From Carboxylicivirga litoralis (GTDB taxonomy: Bacteria > Bacteroidota > Bacteroidia > Bacteroidales > Marinilabiliaceae): a stretch of DNA of 64,000 nt. Location: contig NZ_JAFMVC010000003.1 of assembly GCF_025499605.1 (NCBI RefSeq), forward strand, positions 62,001-126,000, in the 5' to 3' direction. A model generated the notes under the pieces. That model worked only from the letters and a program-made list of their open reading frames with translations, was not told where the DNA came from and did no database searches. Positions 25,717 through 33,900 of the stretch are shown one piece after another (the first letter of the stretch is position 1; every line of letters starts with the position of its first letter). The translations under genes were made by a program, and so were the position numbers.

Positions 25717-25751
25717 TAGTTTTTAGCTGTTAGAGACCAGAAGCTAGTCTA
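25717..25751. repeat. Degenerate heptad array, AGCT type (copy 4)
   Basis: Units in 7-bp register: tagtttt, tagctgt, tagagac, cagaagc, tagtcta. It lies just upstream (minus strand) of the arsC-like start. Confidence 0.4.
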
Positions 25752-25806
25752 TTATTACTTTCATTGCAAATTACATCGTTTTTTACAAACATCGTAATTT
25801 ATTATT

Positions 25807-25897
25807 CCCCCATCGCCTAACGGCACAGCCCCAAGGGGAAGCTGTGGTTCGGTTGCAATAGTTCTCCCCTTGGGGAGATACCCGAAGGGAGAGGGGG
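25807..25897. repeat. Palindromic intergenic repeat element
   Basis: About 90 bp bounded by CCCCC and GGGGG arms, with two inner palindromes CCCCAAGGGG (25829-25838) and CCCCTTGGGG (25866-25875). It is richer in G+C than its surroundings and lies directly after the prfB stop. It looks like a dispersed Bacteroidota palindrome; origin unknown. Confidence 0.5.
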
Positions 25898-25902
25898 ATG
25901 TA

Positions 25903-27001
25903 TTAAAAAACTTCCTGACCCCCAAATTCCATCAGGTAAGCTTTGATAAAGCCATCGATGTCGCCATCCATCACCGCCTGTACATTGGATGTTTCGTGAT
26001 TGGTGCGCACGTCTTTAACCAATTTGTATGGCTGCATCACATACGAACGAATTTGCGAGCCCCATTCAATCTTCTTTTTCTGCGACTCCACTTTATTCTG
26101 CTCTTCCAGCTTTTTGCGCAGCTCAATCTCATATAATTGTGATTTAAGCAGGCGCATGGCATTTTCCTTGTTGCCCAGCTGCGAGCGCGACTCAGTGTTT
26201 TCAATCACAATGCCCGACGGGGCATGTCGTAAGCGAACACCCGTTTCTACCTTGTTCACATTCTGACCACCGGCACCGCCCGATCGGAATGTCTCCCAGG
26301 TGATATCACTGGGGTTGATGTCGATGTCGATGGAATCATCAATCAAAGGGATAACAAAAACAGAGGTGAAGGACGTCATTCGCTTGTTGGCTGCATTAAA
26401 CGGCGATAGTCGCACCAAACGGTGCACACCATTCTCACTCTTCAGGTAGCCATAGGCAAAGTCACCTTCGAACTGAAGGCTAACGGTTTTGATACCGGCA
26501 TCGTCGCCCGGCTGATAGTTAACCTCTTTCATCTTGTAACCATGCGACTCGCCCCAACGGATGTACATGCGCATCAACATCTCTGCCCAGTCCTGACTCT
26601 CGGTTCCACCAGCACCGGCATTAATTTTGAGCACAGCTCCCATCTTATCTTCCTCGCGACGCAACATGTTCTTAAGCTCCAGGCTTTCAATAAGCTCTGA
26701 GGTTAAGCGATGCTGTTCATCCACATCTTCGGCATCGGCTTCACCGGCTTTGTGGAAATCAAACAGAACCTGCAAATCTTCAACGGCTGAAGCCACTTCT
26801 TCGTAGTCATTCACCCAGCTTTTAAGCTCGCGCAGCTTTTTCATTTGTTGCTCGGCTTTTTTGGCATCGTCCCAGAAGTCGGGAGCCTGCGAGCGCATTT
26901 CTTCTTCTTCTATCTCAACCTTTTTTCGGTCGATGTCAAAGATACCTCCTTAACGCTAACTCGCGTCCTGCTAAATCCTTAAGTATTTCTTGTGTAATCA
27001 T
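25903..27001 (-). CDS. prfB: Peptide chain release factor 2 with programmed +1 frameshift
   Basis: 365 residues when read as join(27001-26939, 26937-25903) on the minus strand, exactly the family length. The first 21 codons start MITQEILKDLAGREL and end at CTT; the in-frame TGA follows, and skipping one T continues L-DIDRKKVEIEEEE. The RF2 codon-recognition tripeptide SPF (VRLSPFNAANKR) and the GGQ loop (GGAGGQNVNKVETGVRLRH) are present. RF2 ends translation at UGA and UAA and limits its own synthesis by this shift. Confidence 0.97.
26935..26950 (-). promoter_or_regulatory. prfB +1 frameshift site
   Basis: On the minus strand the sequence reads AGGAGGTATCTTTGAC: an internal Shine-Dalgarno AGGAGG (26945-26950), 3 nt, slippery CTT (26939-26941), then the in-frame stop TGA (26936-26938) followed by C. 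This is the classical RF2 recoding arrangement. Confidence 0.95.
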
Positions 27002-27045
27002 TGTCTATAATTAAGGACGTAAAGGTAGTAATAGTTTGCCAAATT

Positions 27046-27129
27046 GAGGACGGAAGACGGAGGACGGAAGTTGATTGTGGAATGGTAGAACTGAGAAATT
27101 GAAGAACTGTTGAATTGAAAACCGAAAAG
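27046..27129. repeat. Mixed 7/8-bp periodic repeat upstream of prfB
   Basis: Heptads gaggacg, gaagacg, gaggacg, gaagttg (27046-27073), followed by an 8-bp rhythm (gaactgag, aaattgaa, gaactgtt, gaattgaa). It fills the spacer between prfB and the protease-like/TPR gene. Confidence 0.5.
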
Positions 27130-27147
27130 CACAAAAACCTAAACCTC

Positions 27148-28605
27148 TTACCGTCCATACACATTACGCTTCACATTTTTGCAATAGCGCGAGATGTATT
27201 TAAAGGCATCGTAGTTACCCAGCTTACCTGCTCTTTCCCAGTCGTAGCATGCTTTTTGGTGGAGGCCTAAATTGTAGTGAGCAACACCGCGGTTAAACCA
27301 GGCGTGTACATCTTTTATGTCTTTTTCGATGGCCCGGTCGTAGTCCTGAATAGCGGGAAGGTAATCCTGGTTGGAGAAATAGATGGTGCCTCGTATGGAG
27401 TATATCCCTGATTGGTCAGGATCGAGATAAATGGTTTTATTAATATCGTCTAAAGTAGCTTCCTCGTCCGATGAATGTTGCATTCGTAAACGTGCCCGTT
27501 CGTAGTAGGCAACGGCCAGTAAGGAATCGGCATCGATGGCACTCGAATACCAGTTGAAAGCTGTTTTGACATCTTTGTCCTTTTCAAAGTTCAATAAAGC
27601 CAATTGACAGATTGCCGGTGCAAAATCAACCTTTTTATCCAAACACAGGTTTAAATTAATGCGGGCCTCCTCATTCTTAGCCTGGCTCATGTTGAAGAGT
27701 GCCTTGAAATAATATTGCAGAAACCCATCGGGGTTTAGGTCGTAACAAATATTCATGTCTTCACGACTGCCTACCATATTTTGGTAATGAAAACGTGCGT
27801 AGCCTCTCAGGCAATGAGCGACATCATCTTCCGGGTGCTTTTTAATGTATTTACTTAAATTTTTAGCCGCCTCAATGTATTGCAGACTTATAATATTAAG
27901 AATCGACTGGCTGAGGTAGGAGTCCAGGTATTCGCGCTTATTCTGATAATGGCTTATTTCCTTAACCGGAATATTAATATTTACCCAATTGGAGTCGTTA
28001 AGCAGATAAGTATTATACAGAACTTTATGCATGCCGTTGCGCGAAACATTGATGATGCCACACAGCTGACCGCTGCGGTTGATGGCCGGTGCGCCTGCTG
28101 AATTAATAAAATAGCTGCCATCAACCAATCCGGTGCGCGACAGATAGGGGAAGTAACTTAAATCGTTAACCGGGCCAATGGTCATGCCATCGTCCGACTC
28201 GATGGGGTGGGTAAAAAACAGTAATTCTTCATTTTGTTTGAACGACTGTTTGGCCGGCAATAAAAAGCTAAAGGTTTTTTGTCGGTTTTGTTCCACCTTA
28301 ATCAATGCCAGATTGCTTTGCGGATGGATAGAAACGATTCGCTGCACCTCAAATGTTTTACCGTTGCGCGTGGTGATAACAGCCGAATCGGCTTTCTCAA
28401 AAATATGACCCATGGTAATGCCGAGTCCATCACTACTCAAAAAGAAGCCCGAAGCCCTGCCTGTCATCAGGTCGGCACTGTTGTAGGTGCGGGTTTCAAA
28501 CACAGCCTTTTCTGTTGAATTAATGATTTCAACAATGGATTGCCCTTGCGCCATCAAGGGCAAAGCAATTATGAACAGGACTGATATGAGTTTGGCAATT
28601 GTCAT
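27148..28605 (-). CDS. Secreted trypsin-like domain plus TPR protein
   Basis: 485 residues from the ATG at 28605 (MTIAKLISVLF, signal peptide ending MAQGQ). Residues about 20-220 form a trypsin/HtrA-like domain: GFFLSSDGLGITMGHIF carries the catalytic His, NLALIKV has Asn where the family has Asp, and INSAGAPAINRSGQLCGIIN resembles the NSGGP serine loop with Ser kept and one Gly altered. Residues about 240-480 are TPR repeats (for example AYYERARLRM, GIYSIRGTIYFSNQDYLPAIQDYDRAIEKD, AWFNRGVAHYNLGLHQKA). Probably periplasmic. Weak or absent proteolysis is expected from the Asn substitution. Confidence 0.75.
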   Translation of the reverse strand: MTIAKLISVLFIIALPLMAQGQSIVEIINSTEKAVFETRTYNSADLMTGRASGFFLSSDGLGITMGHIFEKADSAVITTRNGKTFEVQRIVSIHPQSNLALIKVEQNRQKTFSFLLPAKQSFKQNEELLFFTHPIESDDGMTIGPVNDLSYFPYLSRTGLVDGSYFINSAGAPAINRSGQLCGIINVSRNGMHKVLYNTYLLNDSNWVNINIPVKEISHYQNKREYLDSYLSQSILNIISLQYIEAAKNLSKYIKKHPEDDVAHCLRGYARFHYQNMVGSREDMNICYDLNPDGFLQYYFKALFNMSQAKNEEARINLNLCLDKKVDFAPAICQLALLNFEKDKDVKTAFNWYSSAIDADSLLAVAYYERARLRMQHSSDEEATLDDINKTIYLDPDQSGIYSIRGTIYFSNQDYLPAIQDYDRAIEKDIKDVHAWFNRGVAHYNLGLHQKACYDWERAGKLGNYDAFKYISRYCKNVKRNVYGR

Positions 28606-28638
28606 AGGCTTACGGTTACAATAGCTCAAAAATAACAA

Positions 28639-28756
28639 AATTAGGGGGTAATGGTTGTGTATTATTGAATGGGAATAGATTAAATACGATTATAAATTGA
28701 TGAATGGCCGAGCATAAGGATGTAAAGAACAGGGAAATCGCTTTTTAGCCATTTTA
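28639..28756. other. Spacer with no recognised feature
   Basis: AT-rich spacer upstream of the protease-like/TPR gene. I see no gene, terminator or clear promoter. The palindromic repeat element begins at its right end. Confidence 0.4.
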
Positions 28757-28879
28757 ACCACCTCCCCACTTCGTGGTACTCCTCCTTCAAAAGGAGGAGA
28801 GTGATGCAATCTCGTCCCCTTCCTGACAAAGTCGGGACAAGCTCTGAATTTAAGGAGGGGTGCCGACAGGCGGGGTGGT
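28757..28879. repeat. Composite palindromic intergenic repeat
   Basis: About 120 bp starting ACCACCTCCCC and ending GGCGGGGTGGT. It contains a 9-bp hairpin CTCCTCCTT-CAA-AAGGAGGAG (28779-28799) and a GTCGGGAC segment. It is much richer in G+C than its surroundings. Likely a dispersed non-coding repeat of Bacteroidota. Confidence 0.5.
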
Positions 28880-28984
28880 ATATTTGTTTTTAAAAGCGAT
28901 TCCCCTGATGTTAAGAAACATAATCATTGTATTTTCAAATATTAAAATTAAATTAGTGTCTTGTTTAACTAAAAAACAAGTAAT

Positions 28985-29152
28985 ATGATCAAATCGATTG
29001 CCCTAACTCGCCTGCAATTAGGCGAAACCCACAACCTTGGAGCTCGCATAATGCAGCTTATTGACAACAATGCCCTAACAACGCCCGGCTTCGAACAGGT
29101 AAGTACTCCCTTTACCCCCCCCCGCTCCCGCGCGAATCCTTTCGCGTGGTAA
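28985..29152 (+). pseudogene. Truncated 5' gene fragment (DUF6261-like start)
   Basis: The frame opens MIKSIALTRLQLGETHNLGA and continues for 38 natural-looking codons to GFEQ, then runs into the RAYT left repeat and stops after 55 codons with low-complexity sequence (TPFTPPRSR). The beginning resembles, from memory, the N-terminus of DUF6261-type proteins of Bacteroidota, which are about 200-250 residues. The rest of the gene is not found downstream. It was probably cut by insertion or deletion at the transposase islet. Confidence 0.4.
29114..29150. repeat. Left inverted repeat of the RAYT element
   Basis: A C-run followed by GCTCCCGCG and a 22-bp block (29129-29150) that is the exact reverse complement of 29767-29788. 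The block contains its own hairpin CGCGAA-TCCT-TTCGCG. Confidence 0.75.
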
Positions 29153-29192
29153 ACGATAAATAATAAACAAGGCTGCATTAAAAAGTGCAGCT

Positions 29193-29762
29193 TTGTTTAT
29201 ATTTGGTTCTATGAGCCGTAACTATAAGTTCCATAATCCAGAAGGTGTCTATTTTGTTAGCTTTGCAGTGGTAGAGTGGTTAGATGTATTTACTCGAAAT
29301 GAATACAAAAATATACTGCTTGATAGTTTGGAGTTTTGTCAGAGAAACAAAGGAATGGAACTATTTGCCTGGTGCATAATGACCAATCATGTTCATTTGA
29401 TATTTAGAAGTATTAATGGTCAGAAACCGGAGTTGTTGTTAGGCGATTTTAAACGTTTTACCAGCAATGAGATTATTAAAGCGATAAAAATTAATCCAAG
29501 AGAAAGCCGTAAAGAATGGTTGGTAGAACAATTTGCGAAAGCAGCATTAAAATCATCAAATGTTAATCATTATCAGTTTTGGCGGCATGATAATAAGCCA
29601 ATTGAATTGTGGAGCAATAAAGTAATAAATGAGAAAATAAGTTATATCCATAATAATCCAGTTGAAGAAGGTTTAGTTTTCCGTCCTGAGGATTATGTAT
29701 ACAGTAGTGCACTGGATTATAGCGGAGAAAAAGGCTTGTTGGATGTGATTGTTAGTAAATAA
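29193..29762 (+). CDS. REP-associated tyrosine transposase (RAYT, Y1 type)
   Basis: 189 residues; the ATG at 29211 (MSRNYKFHNPEGVYFVSF) is an equally good start. The HUH motif reads MTNHVHLIF and the catalytic Tyr region is KVINEKISYIHNNPVEEGLV. Both are typical of TnpA_REP proteins, single-copy relatives of IS200/IS605 transposases that cut REP hairpins as single strands. The gene sits between perfect 22-bp inverted repeats, and more related repeat units lie 0.4 kb downstream. Likely an intact gene. Confidence 0.88.
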   Translation: MFIFGSMSRNYKFHNPEGVYFVSFAVVEWLDVFTRNEYKNILLDSLEFCQRNKGMELFAWCIMTNHVHLIFRSINGQKPELLLGDFKRFTSNEIIKAIKINPRESRKEWLVEQFAKAALKSSNVNHYQFWRHDNKPIELWSNKVINEKISYIHNNPVEEGLVFRPEDYVYSSALDYSGEKGLLDVIVSK

Positions 29763-29766
29763 TGGC

Positions 29767-29801
29767 ACCACGCGAAAGGATTCGCGCGGCAGCATGGGGG
29801 A
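29767..29801. repeat. Right inverted repeat of the RAYT element
   Basis: The 22-bp block 29767-29788 is the exact reverse complement of 29129-29150, and the next bases GCAGCATGGGGGA extend the match imperfectly. The sub-motif ATTCGCGCGGCAGCATGGGG (29780-29799) recurs at 30197-30216. Confidence 0.75.
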
Positions 29802-29844
29802 TTAGGACTTAGCTTTTATCAAGAAATGTGTAAATTATTAAAGT

Positions 29845-30102
29845 ATGACAGAAGGAACACTATTCTTGGCCTTAGGGGTTTTTATTATCACGAGTTATTT
29901 TATAAAGTTTATATTAAAAGAACATGGACAGGATATTAGTTTGTTTAATGACCACCACAAAGACCCGGTTGCTTTTTTAAGGTTATTAGGAACTGGTATA
30001 TCTTGGAAGAGAAGAATTATGTATATATCAATTTTATGTGTGTATATAGTCTCTTTTATTGCGTTCTTAGTAGGTGTTCTGAATAGAATTTCTAGTCAGT
30101 AA
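29845..30102 (+). CDS. Small two-helix membrane protein, unknown
   Basis: 85 residues with hydrophobic helices at about 5-25 and 59-80. The linker DISLFNDHHKDPVAFLRLLGTG lies between them. No family recognised. It lies between the RAYT element and the first REP-like repeat. Coding seems likely from the two well-formed helices, but there is no supporting operon. Confidence 0.5.
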   Translation: MTEGTLFLALGVFIITSYFIKFILKEHGQDISLFNDHHKDPVAFLRLLGTGISWKRRIMYISILCVYIVSFIAFLVGVLNRISSQ

Positions 30103-30117
30103 TTACAAAAAGAAGCC

Positions 30118-30158
30118 CCCGCTAGCGCAGATTTGTAATCTGTGCTAAGTATATAAAT
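30118..30158. repeat. REP-like 41-bp direct repeat, copy 1
   Basis: Identical over 41 bp to 30669-30709. It contains the hairpin AGCGCAGATT-TGT-AATCTGTGCT with one G-T pair. It is placed just after the small membrane-protein gene. Confidence 0.75.
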
Positions 30159-30177
30159 TAATAGGCACGGATTGTAA

Positions 30178-30216
30178 ATTCGCGCAAGCATATGGGATTC
30201 GCGCGGCAGCATAGGG
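30178..30216. repeat. Tandem ATTCGCGC-GCAT repeat units
   Basis: Two adjacent units: ATTCGCGCAAGCATATGGG (30178-30196) and ATTCGCGCGGCAGCATAGGG (30197-30216). The second differs at one base from the RAYT right-end unit at 29780-29799. Confidence 0.65.
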
Positions 30217-30250
30217 AAAGTTGAATTATATGAACCAGGAAATATATAAT

Positions 30251-30661
30251 ATGCGATTTAAAAGGACTTTTATTATATTATCATTAAATGTTTTCATGAG
30301 TGTAGGGATTCATTGTCAAAATAAGACTAGTGTAAATGAAGACATTATTAGGAATTTTTATAAGAAATATTGTATAGCGTTTGACCAAGAATATAATCAA
30401 ATTGATAGTTTAAGGAAATCAATTTGTACTGAGAATCTTTATAACACTTTTGATAGTTTAGAATATGATCCGTTCCTTAATTCTCAAGATATAACTAACT
30501 CTATGATTAACTCACTGCAAGTAGAGCAAAGTGAGAATAATGTTAATCAAATTATTGTGAGTTATAATACTCCGTATAGAGTAAAACCTGTAAAGATATA
30601 TCTTCATGTTAGCTACTTTAATGGAGTGCTGAAGGTAGTATCGATAAAATACGAGGTTTAA
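30251..30661 (+). CDS. Secreted small protein, unknown (weakly DUF3828-like)
   Basis: 136 residues from the ATG at 30251, which gives a good signal peptide (MRFKRTFIILSLNVFMSVG). In-frame TTG/ATG codons upstream would spoil it. The mature part has IIRNFYKKYCIAF, ENLYNTFD, YDPFLNSQDI and VKIYLHVSYFNGVLKVVSIKYEV, a pattern reminiscent of DUF3828-type periplasmic proteins; the match is weak. It is enclosed by two copies of the 41-bp repeat, so it may have been carried in with them. Confidence 0.6.
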   Translation: MRFKRTFIILSLNVFMSVGIHCQNKTSVNEDIIRNFYKKYCIAFDQEYNQIDSLRKSICTENLYNTFDSLEYDPFLNSQDITNSMINSLQVEQSENNVNQIIVSYNTPYRVKPVKIYLHVSYFNGVLKVVSIKYEV

Positions 30662-30668
30662 ATAGTCA

Positions 30669-30709
30669 CCCGCTAGCGCAGATTTGTAATCTGTGCTAAG
30701 TATATAAAT
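30669..30709. repeat. REP-like 41-bp direct repeat, copy 2
   Basis: Exact 41-bp copy of 30118-30158, in the same orientation, 8 bp after the stop of the unknown secreted protein. Confidence 0.75.
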
Positions 30710-30968
30710 AATCTAACAGGCACTAATTGGAATTAGACATAGAATCTTAGTGGTAAAACGATTGATTTTTCCAATTTCACTCGCACGTGCCATACTTCAT
30801 AATGCTAGAATGCCTAATTGCTAAAAAATATCGTAATTTTGGTGATTCAGCACTTAACCATTAATGAAAACGATTGTTAGGTAGTTGAAAACCACCTTTA
30901 CTGCTCAATTGAGTTGAAGTAAAACAAAACCATAAAAAAGTAACCACATTTTCAATTGATTTAATATC
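30710..30968. other. metH leader region
   Basis: About 260 bp with no gene. A -7 type box TAATTTTG lies at 30834-30841, but no well-placed -33 element. I looked for a cobalamin riboswitch and found no B12-box-like sequence, and saw no SAM riboswitch. Confidence 0.4.
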
Positions 30969-33900
30969 ATGACGCAAACGGAATTGTTGTATAAAGTCAT
31001 TAAGGAGCGTGTACTGTTGCTCGACGGTGCTATGGGTAGCCTTATTCAGACCTATAAATTGGAGGAAGAAGATTACAGGGGTGAGCGCTTTAAAGATTAT
31101 CATATGCCCATTAAGGGGAATAACGATATCCTGTCGATAACGCAGCCACACATTATTAAAGAGATTCACGCCAAGTACCTGGAGGCTGGTTCCGACATTA
31201 TCGAGACCAATACTTTTAACGCCACCTCTATCTCGCAGGCCGATTACGATATGCAGGCCGCTGTTTGGGACATCAATTTTGAGTCGGCTAAGATTGCCAA
31301 AGAAGTAGCGCAGGAATATACAGCTCTTACACCTGATAAACCCCGCTTTGTTTGTGGTTCCATCGGGCCCTTGAATAAAGCACTGTCTTTATCGCCCGAT
31401 GTCAATAACCCGGGTTACCGTGCCACTACTTTCGATGAGGTGAAGGAAGCATATAAAGAGCAGGTTACCGCCTTGATTAAAGGAGGTGCTGATTTGCTGA
31501 TGATCGAAACAGTGTTTGATACCTTGAATGCTAAGGCAGCTTTGATGGCCATTGATGAGGTACTAAACGAGCTGGGTGTTAAAATGCCGATTATGGTGTC
31601 AGGTACCATTACCGATGCCAGTGGTCGTACCCTGTCGGGACAAACGCTGCAGGCTTTTATCGATTCCATCTCACACATGGACATTTTGAGTATTGGTCTC
31701 AACTGCTCGTTGGGCGCCAAAGAGCTGGAGCCTTATGTAACCGAGTTATCAAAGAATGCGCCATTCTATATCAGTACACACCCCAACGCCGGTTTACCTA
31801 ACCAGTTTGGAGAGTACGACCAAACACCCGACGAGATGTCGAAGCTGGTGGGCGAATGGATGGCCGATGGTAAAGTGAATATTATTGGTGGTTGCTGTGG
31901 AACCACACCCGAGCATATTGCAGCTATGGCTAAAGTGGCGCAAAGCTACAACGGTCATATAAAAACTCAGCCTTCCGACATCACCCATTTAAGTGGATTG
32001 GAGTCCTTACAAATGCGAAAGGACGCCAATTTTGTGAATATAGGCGAGCGTTGTAACGTGGCTGGCTCACGCAAGTTCTTGCGGTTAATCAAAGAAAAGA
32101 AATACGAAGAGGCGGTCGATATTGCCCGTCACCAGGTAGAGAATGGTGCCCAGATAGTGGATGTCAACATGGATGATGCCATGTTAGATGCCAAAGAGGA
32201 GATGGTGACCTTCCTTAATATGTTGATGTCCGACCCGGATGTGTCAAAAGTTCCGGTTATGGTCGATTCATCAAAGTTTGACGTCATCGAAGCCGGGTTA
32301 AAATGTCTGCAAGGTAAGTCGGTGGTGAACAGTATCAGCCTGAAAGAAGGCGAGGATCTGTTCTTAGAGCATGCCCGCACTTTGAAGAAATATGGGGCAG
32401 CTGTTGTAGTGATGGCTTTCGACGAAAAAGGACAAGCCGATAGCTTTGAGCGTCGTAAAGAAATTTGCGGACGTGCCTATAAGCTACTGACCGAAAAAGT
32501 GAACTTCCCGCCACAGGACATTATTTTCGACCCTAACGTGTTGGCCATTGCCACAGGTATTGAAGAGCACAACAACTATGCGGTCGATTTTATCAATACC
32601 TGTACCTGGATAAAAGCCAATTTGCCACATGCGCACATTAGTGGTGGTATCAGTAACCTGTCATTCTCGTTCCGTGGTAATAATGTGGTGCGCGAGGCCA
32701 TTCATTCGGTGTTCTTGTACTATGCCATTCAGCAAGGGCTGGACATGGGTATTGTTAACCCTGCTATGCTGCAGGTGTACGATGATATACCTAAAGAATT
32801 GCTGACTTATGTTGAAGATGTGGTACTCAACAAACGTGACGATGCCACAGACCGATTGGTGGAATATGCCGAGACCATAAAAAACACACAGCAAGAAGAG
32901 GTAGAAGCTCAGGTAGCCGCCTGGCGCGAAGGAACACTGGAAGAGCGCTTGAGCCATTGCTTAGTTAAGGGTATCAGCGATTACTTGGATGTGGATTTAG
33001 CCGAAGCGCTTGAGAAATATCCTACTGCCCTCGAAATTATTGAACAGCCACTGATGAGCGGCATGAACGTAGTTGGGGAGCTATTTGGAAGCGGAAAAAT
33101 GTTTTTGCCACAGGTGGTTAAAACAGCGCGTGTAATGAAAAAGGCGGTGGCTATCCTGCAACCAATCATCGAGAAAGAAAAAGCCGAAGGTGGAGGCTCA
33201 GGTAGTAATGGTAAAATACTAATGGCTACCGTAAAAGGTGATGTGCACGATATTGGTAAAAACATTGTGAGCGTTATCCTGGGCTGTAACAACTATCAGG
33301 TGATTGACCTGGGTGTGATGGTGCCCACCGAAGAAATCTTGAAAAAGGCCATAGAGCACGGTGTCGATATCATCGGGCTTAGTGGATTGATTACTCCATC
33401 ACTCGAAGAAATGGTGACCGTGGCCAAAGAGATGAAGCGCAGTGGTTTTAATATTCCGCTGATGATTGGTGGGGCTACGACATCAAAGATTCATACAGCT
33501 GTTAAGATAGAGCCTGAGTACGATAATCCGGTGGTGCATGTGAAGGATGCTTCAAAAAGTGCACAGGTGGTGAGTGCCTTGCTATCAGCAAAAGAGAAAG
33601 CTAATTTTGTAAGCGGTTTAAAAGCTGAATACGAAGGCTTGCGTGAGCGTAACTCTGCTAAGAAGACGATTACTCTTTTGCCTATCGAAGAGGCGCGTGC
33701 TAAAAAGCACCAGATTGACTGGAGCAATACAATTCTGCCCTTGCCTGCCGAAGTTGGTGTGCGCGTATTAGAAGATTACCCAATTAGTGAAATTCGTAAG
33801 TTTATCGACTGGACCTTCTTCTACCAGGCTTGGAAACTGACAGGTAACTACAACGATATGGAGTCGGTAGTTGATGAAGCTTCAAAGGCTAAATGGTTAG

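Noticed and set aside
25807-25897. Palindromic element as the prfB terminator
   Set aside because: It has GC-rich arms at the right place, but no T-run follows the stem on the minus strand and the structure is longer and more complex than a terminator.
28969-29178. 69-codon minus-strand frame across the RAYT left end
   Set aside because: It reads through the inverted repeat and is antisense to the truncated gene start; its low-complexity content argues against coding.
30710-30968. Cobalamin riboswitch before metH
   Set aside because: Expected for a B12-dependent enzyme, but no B12-box or receptor-like folding sequence was found by eye.
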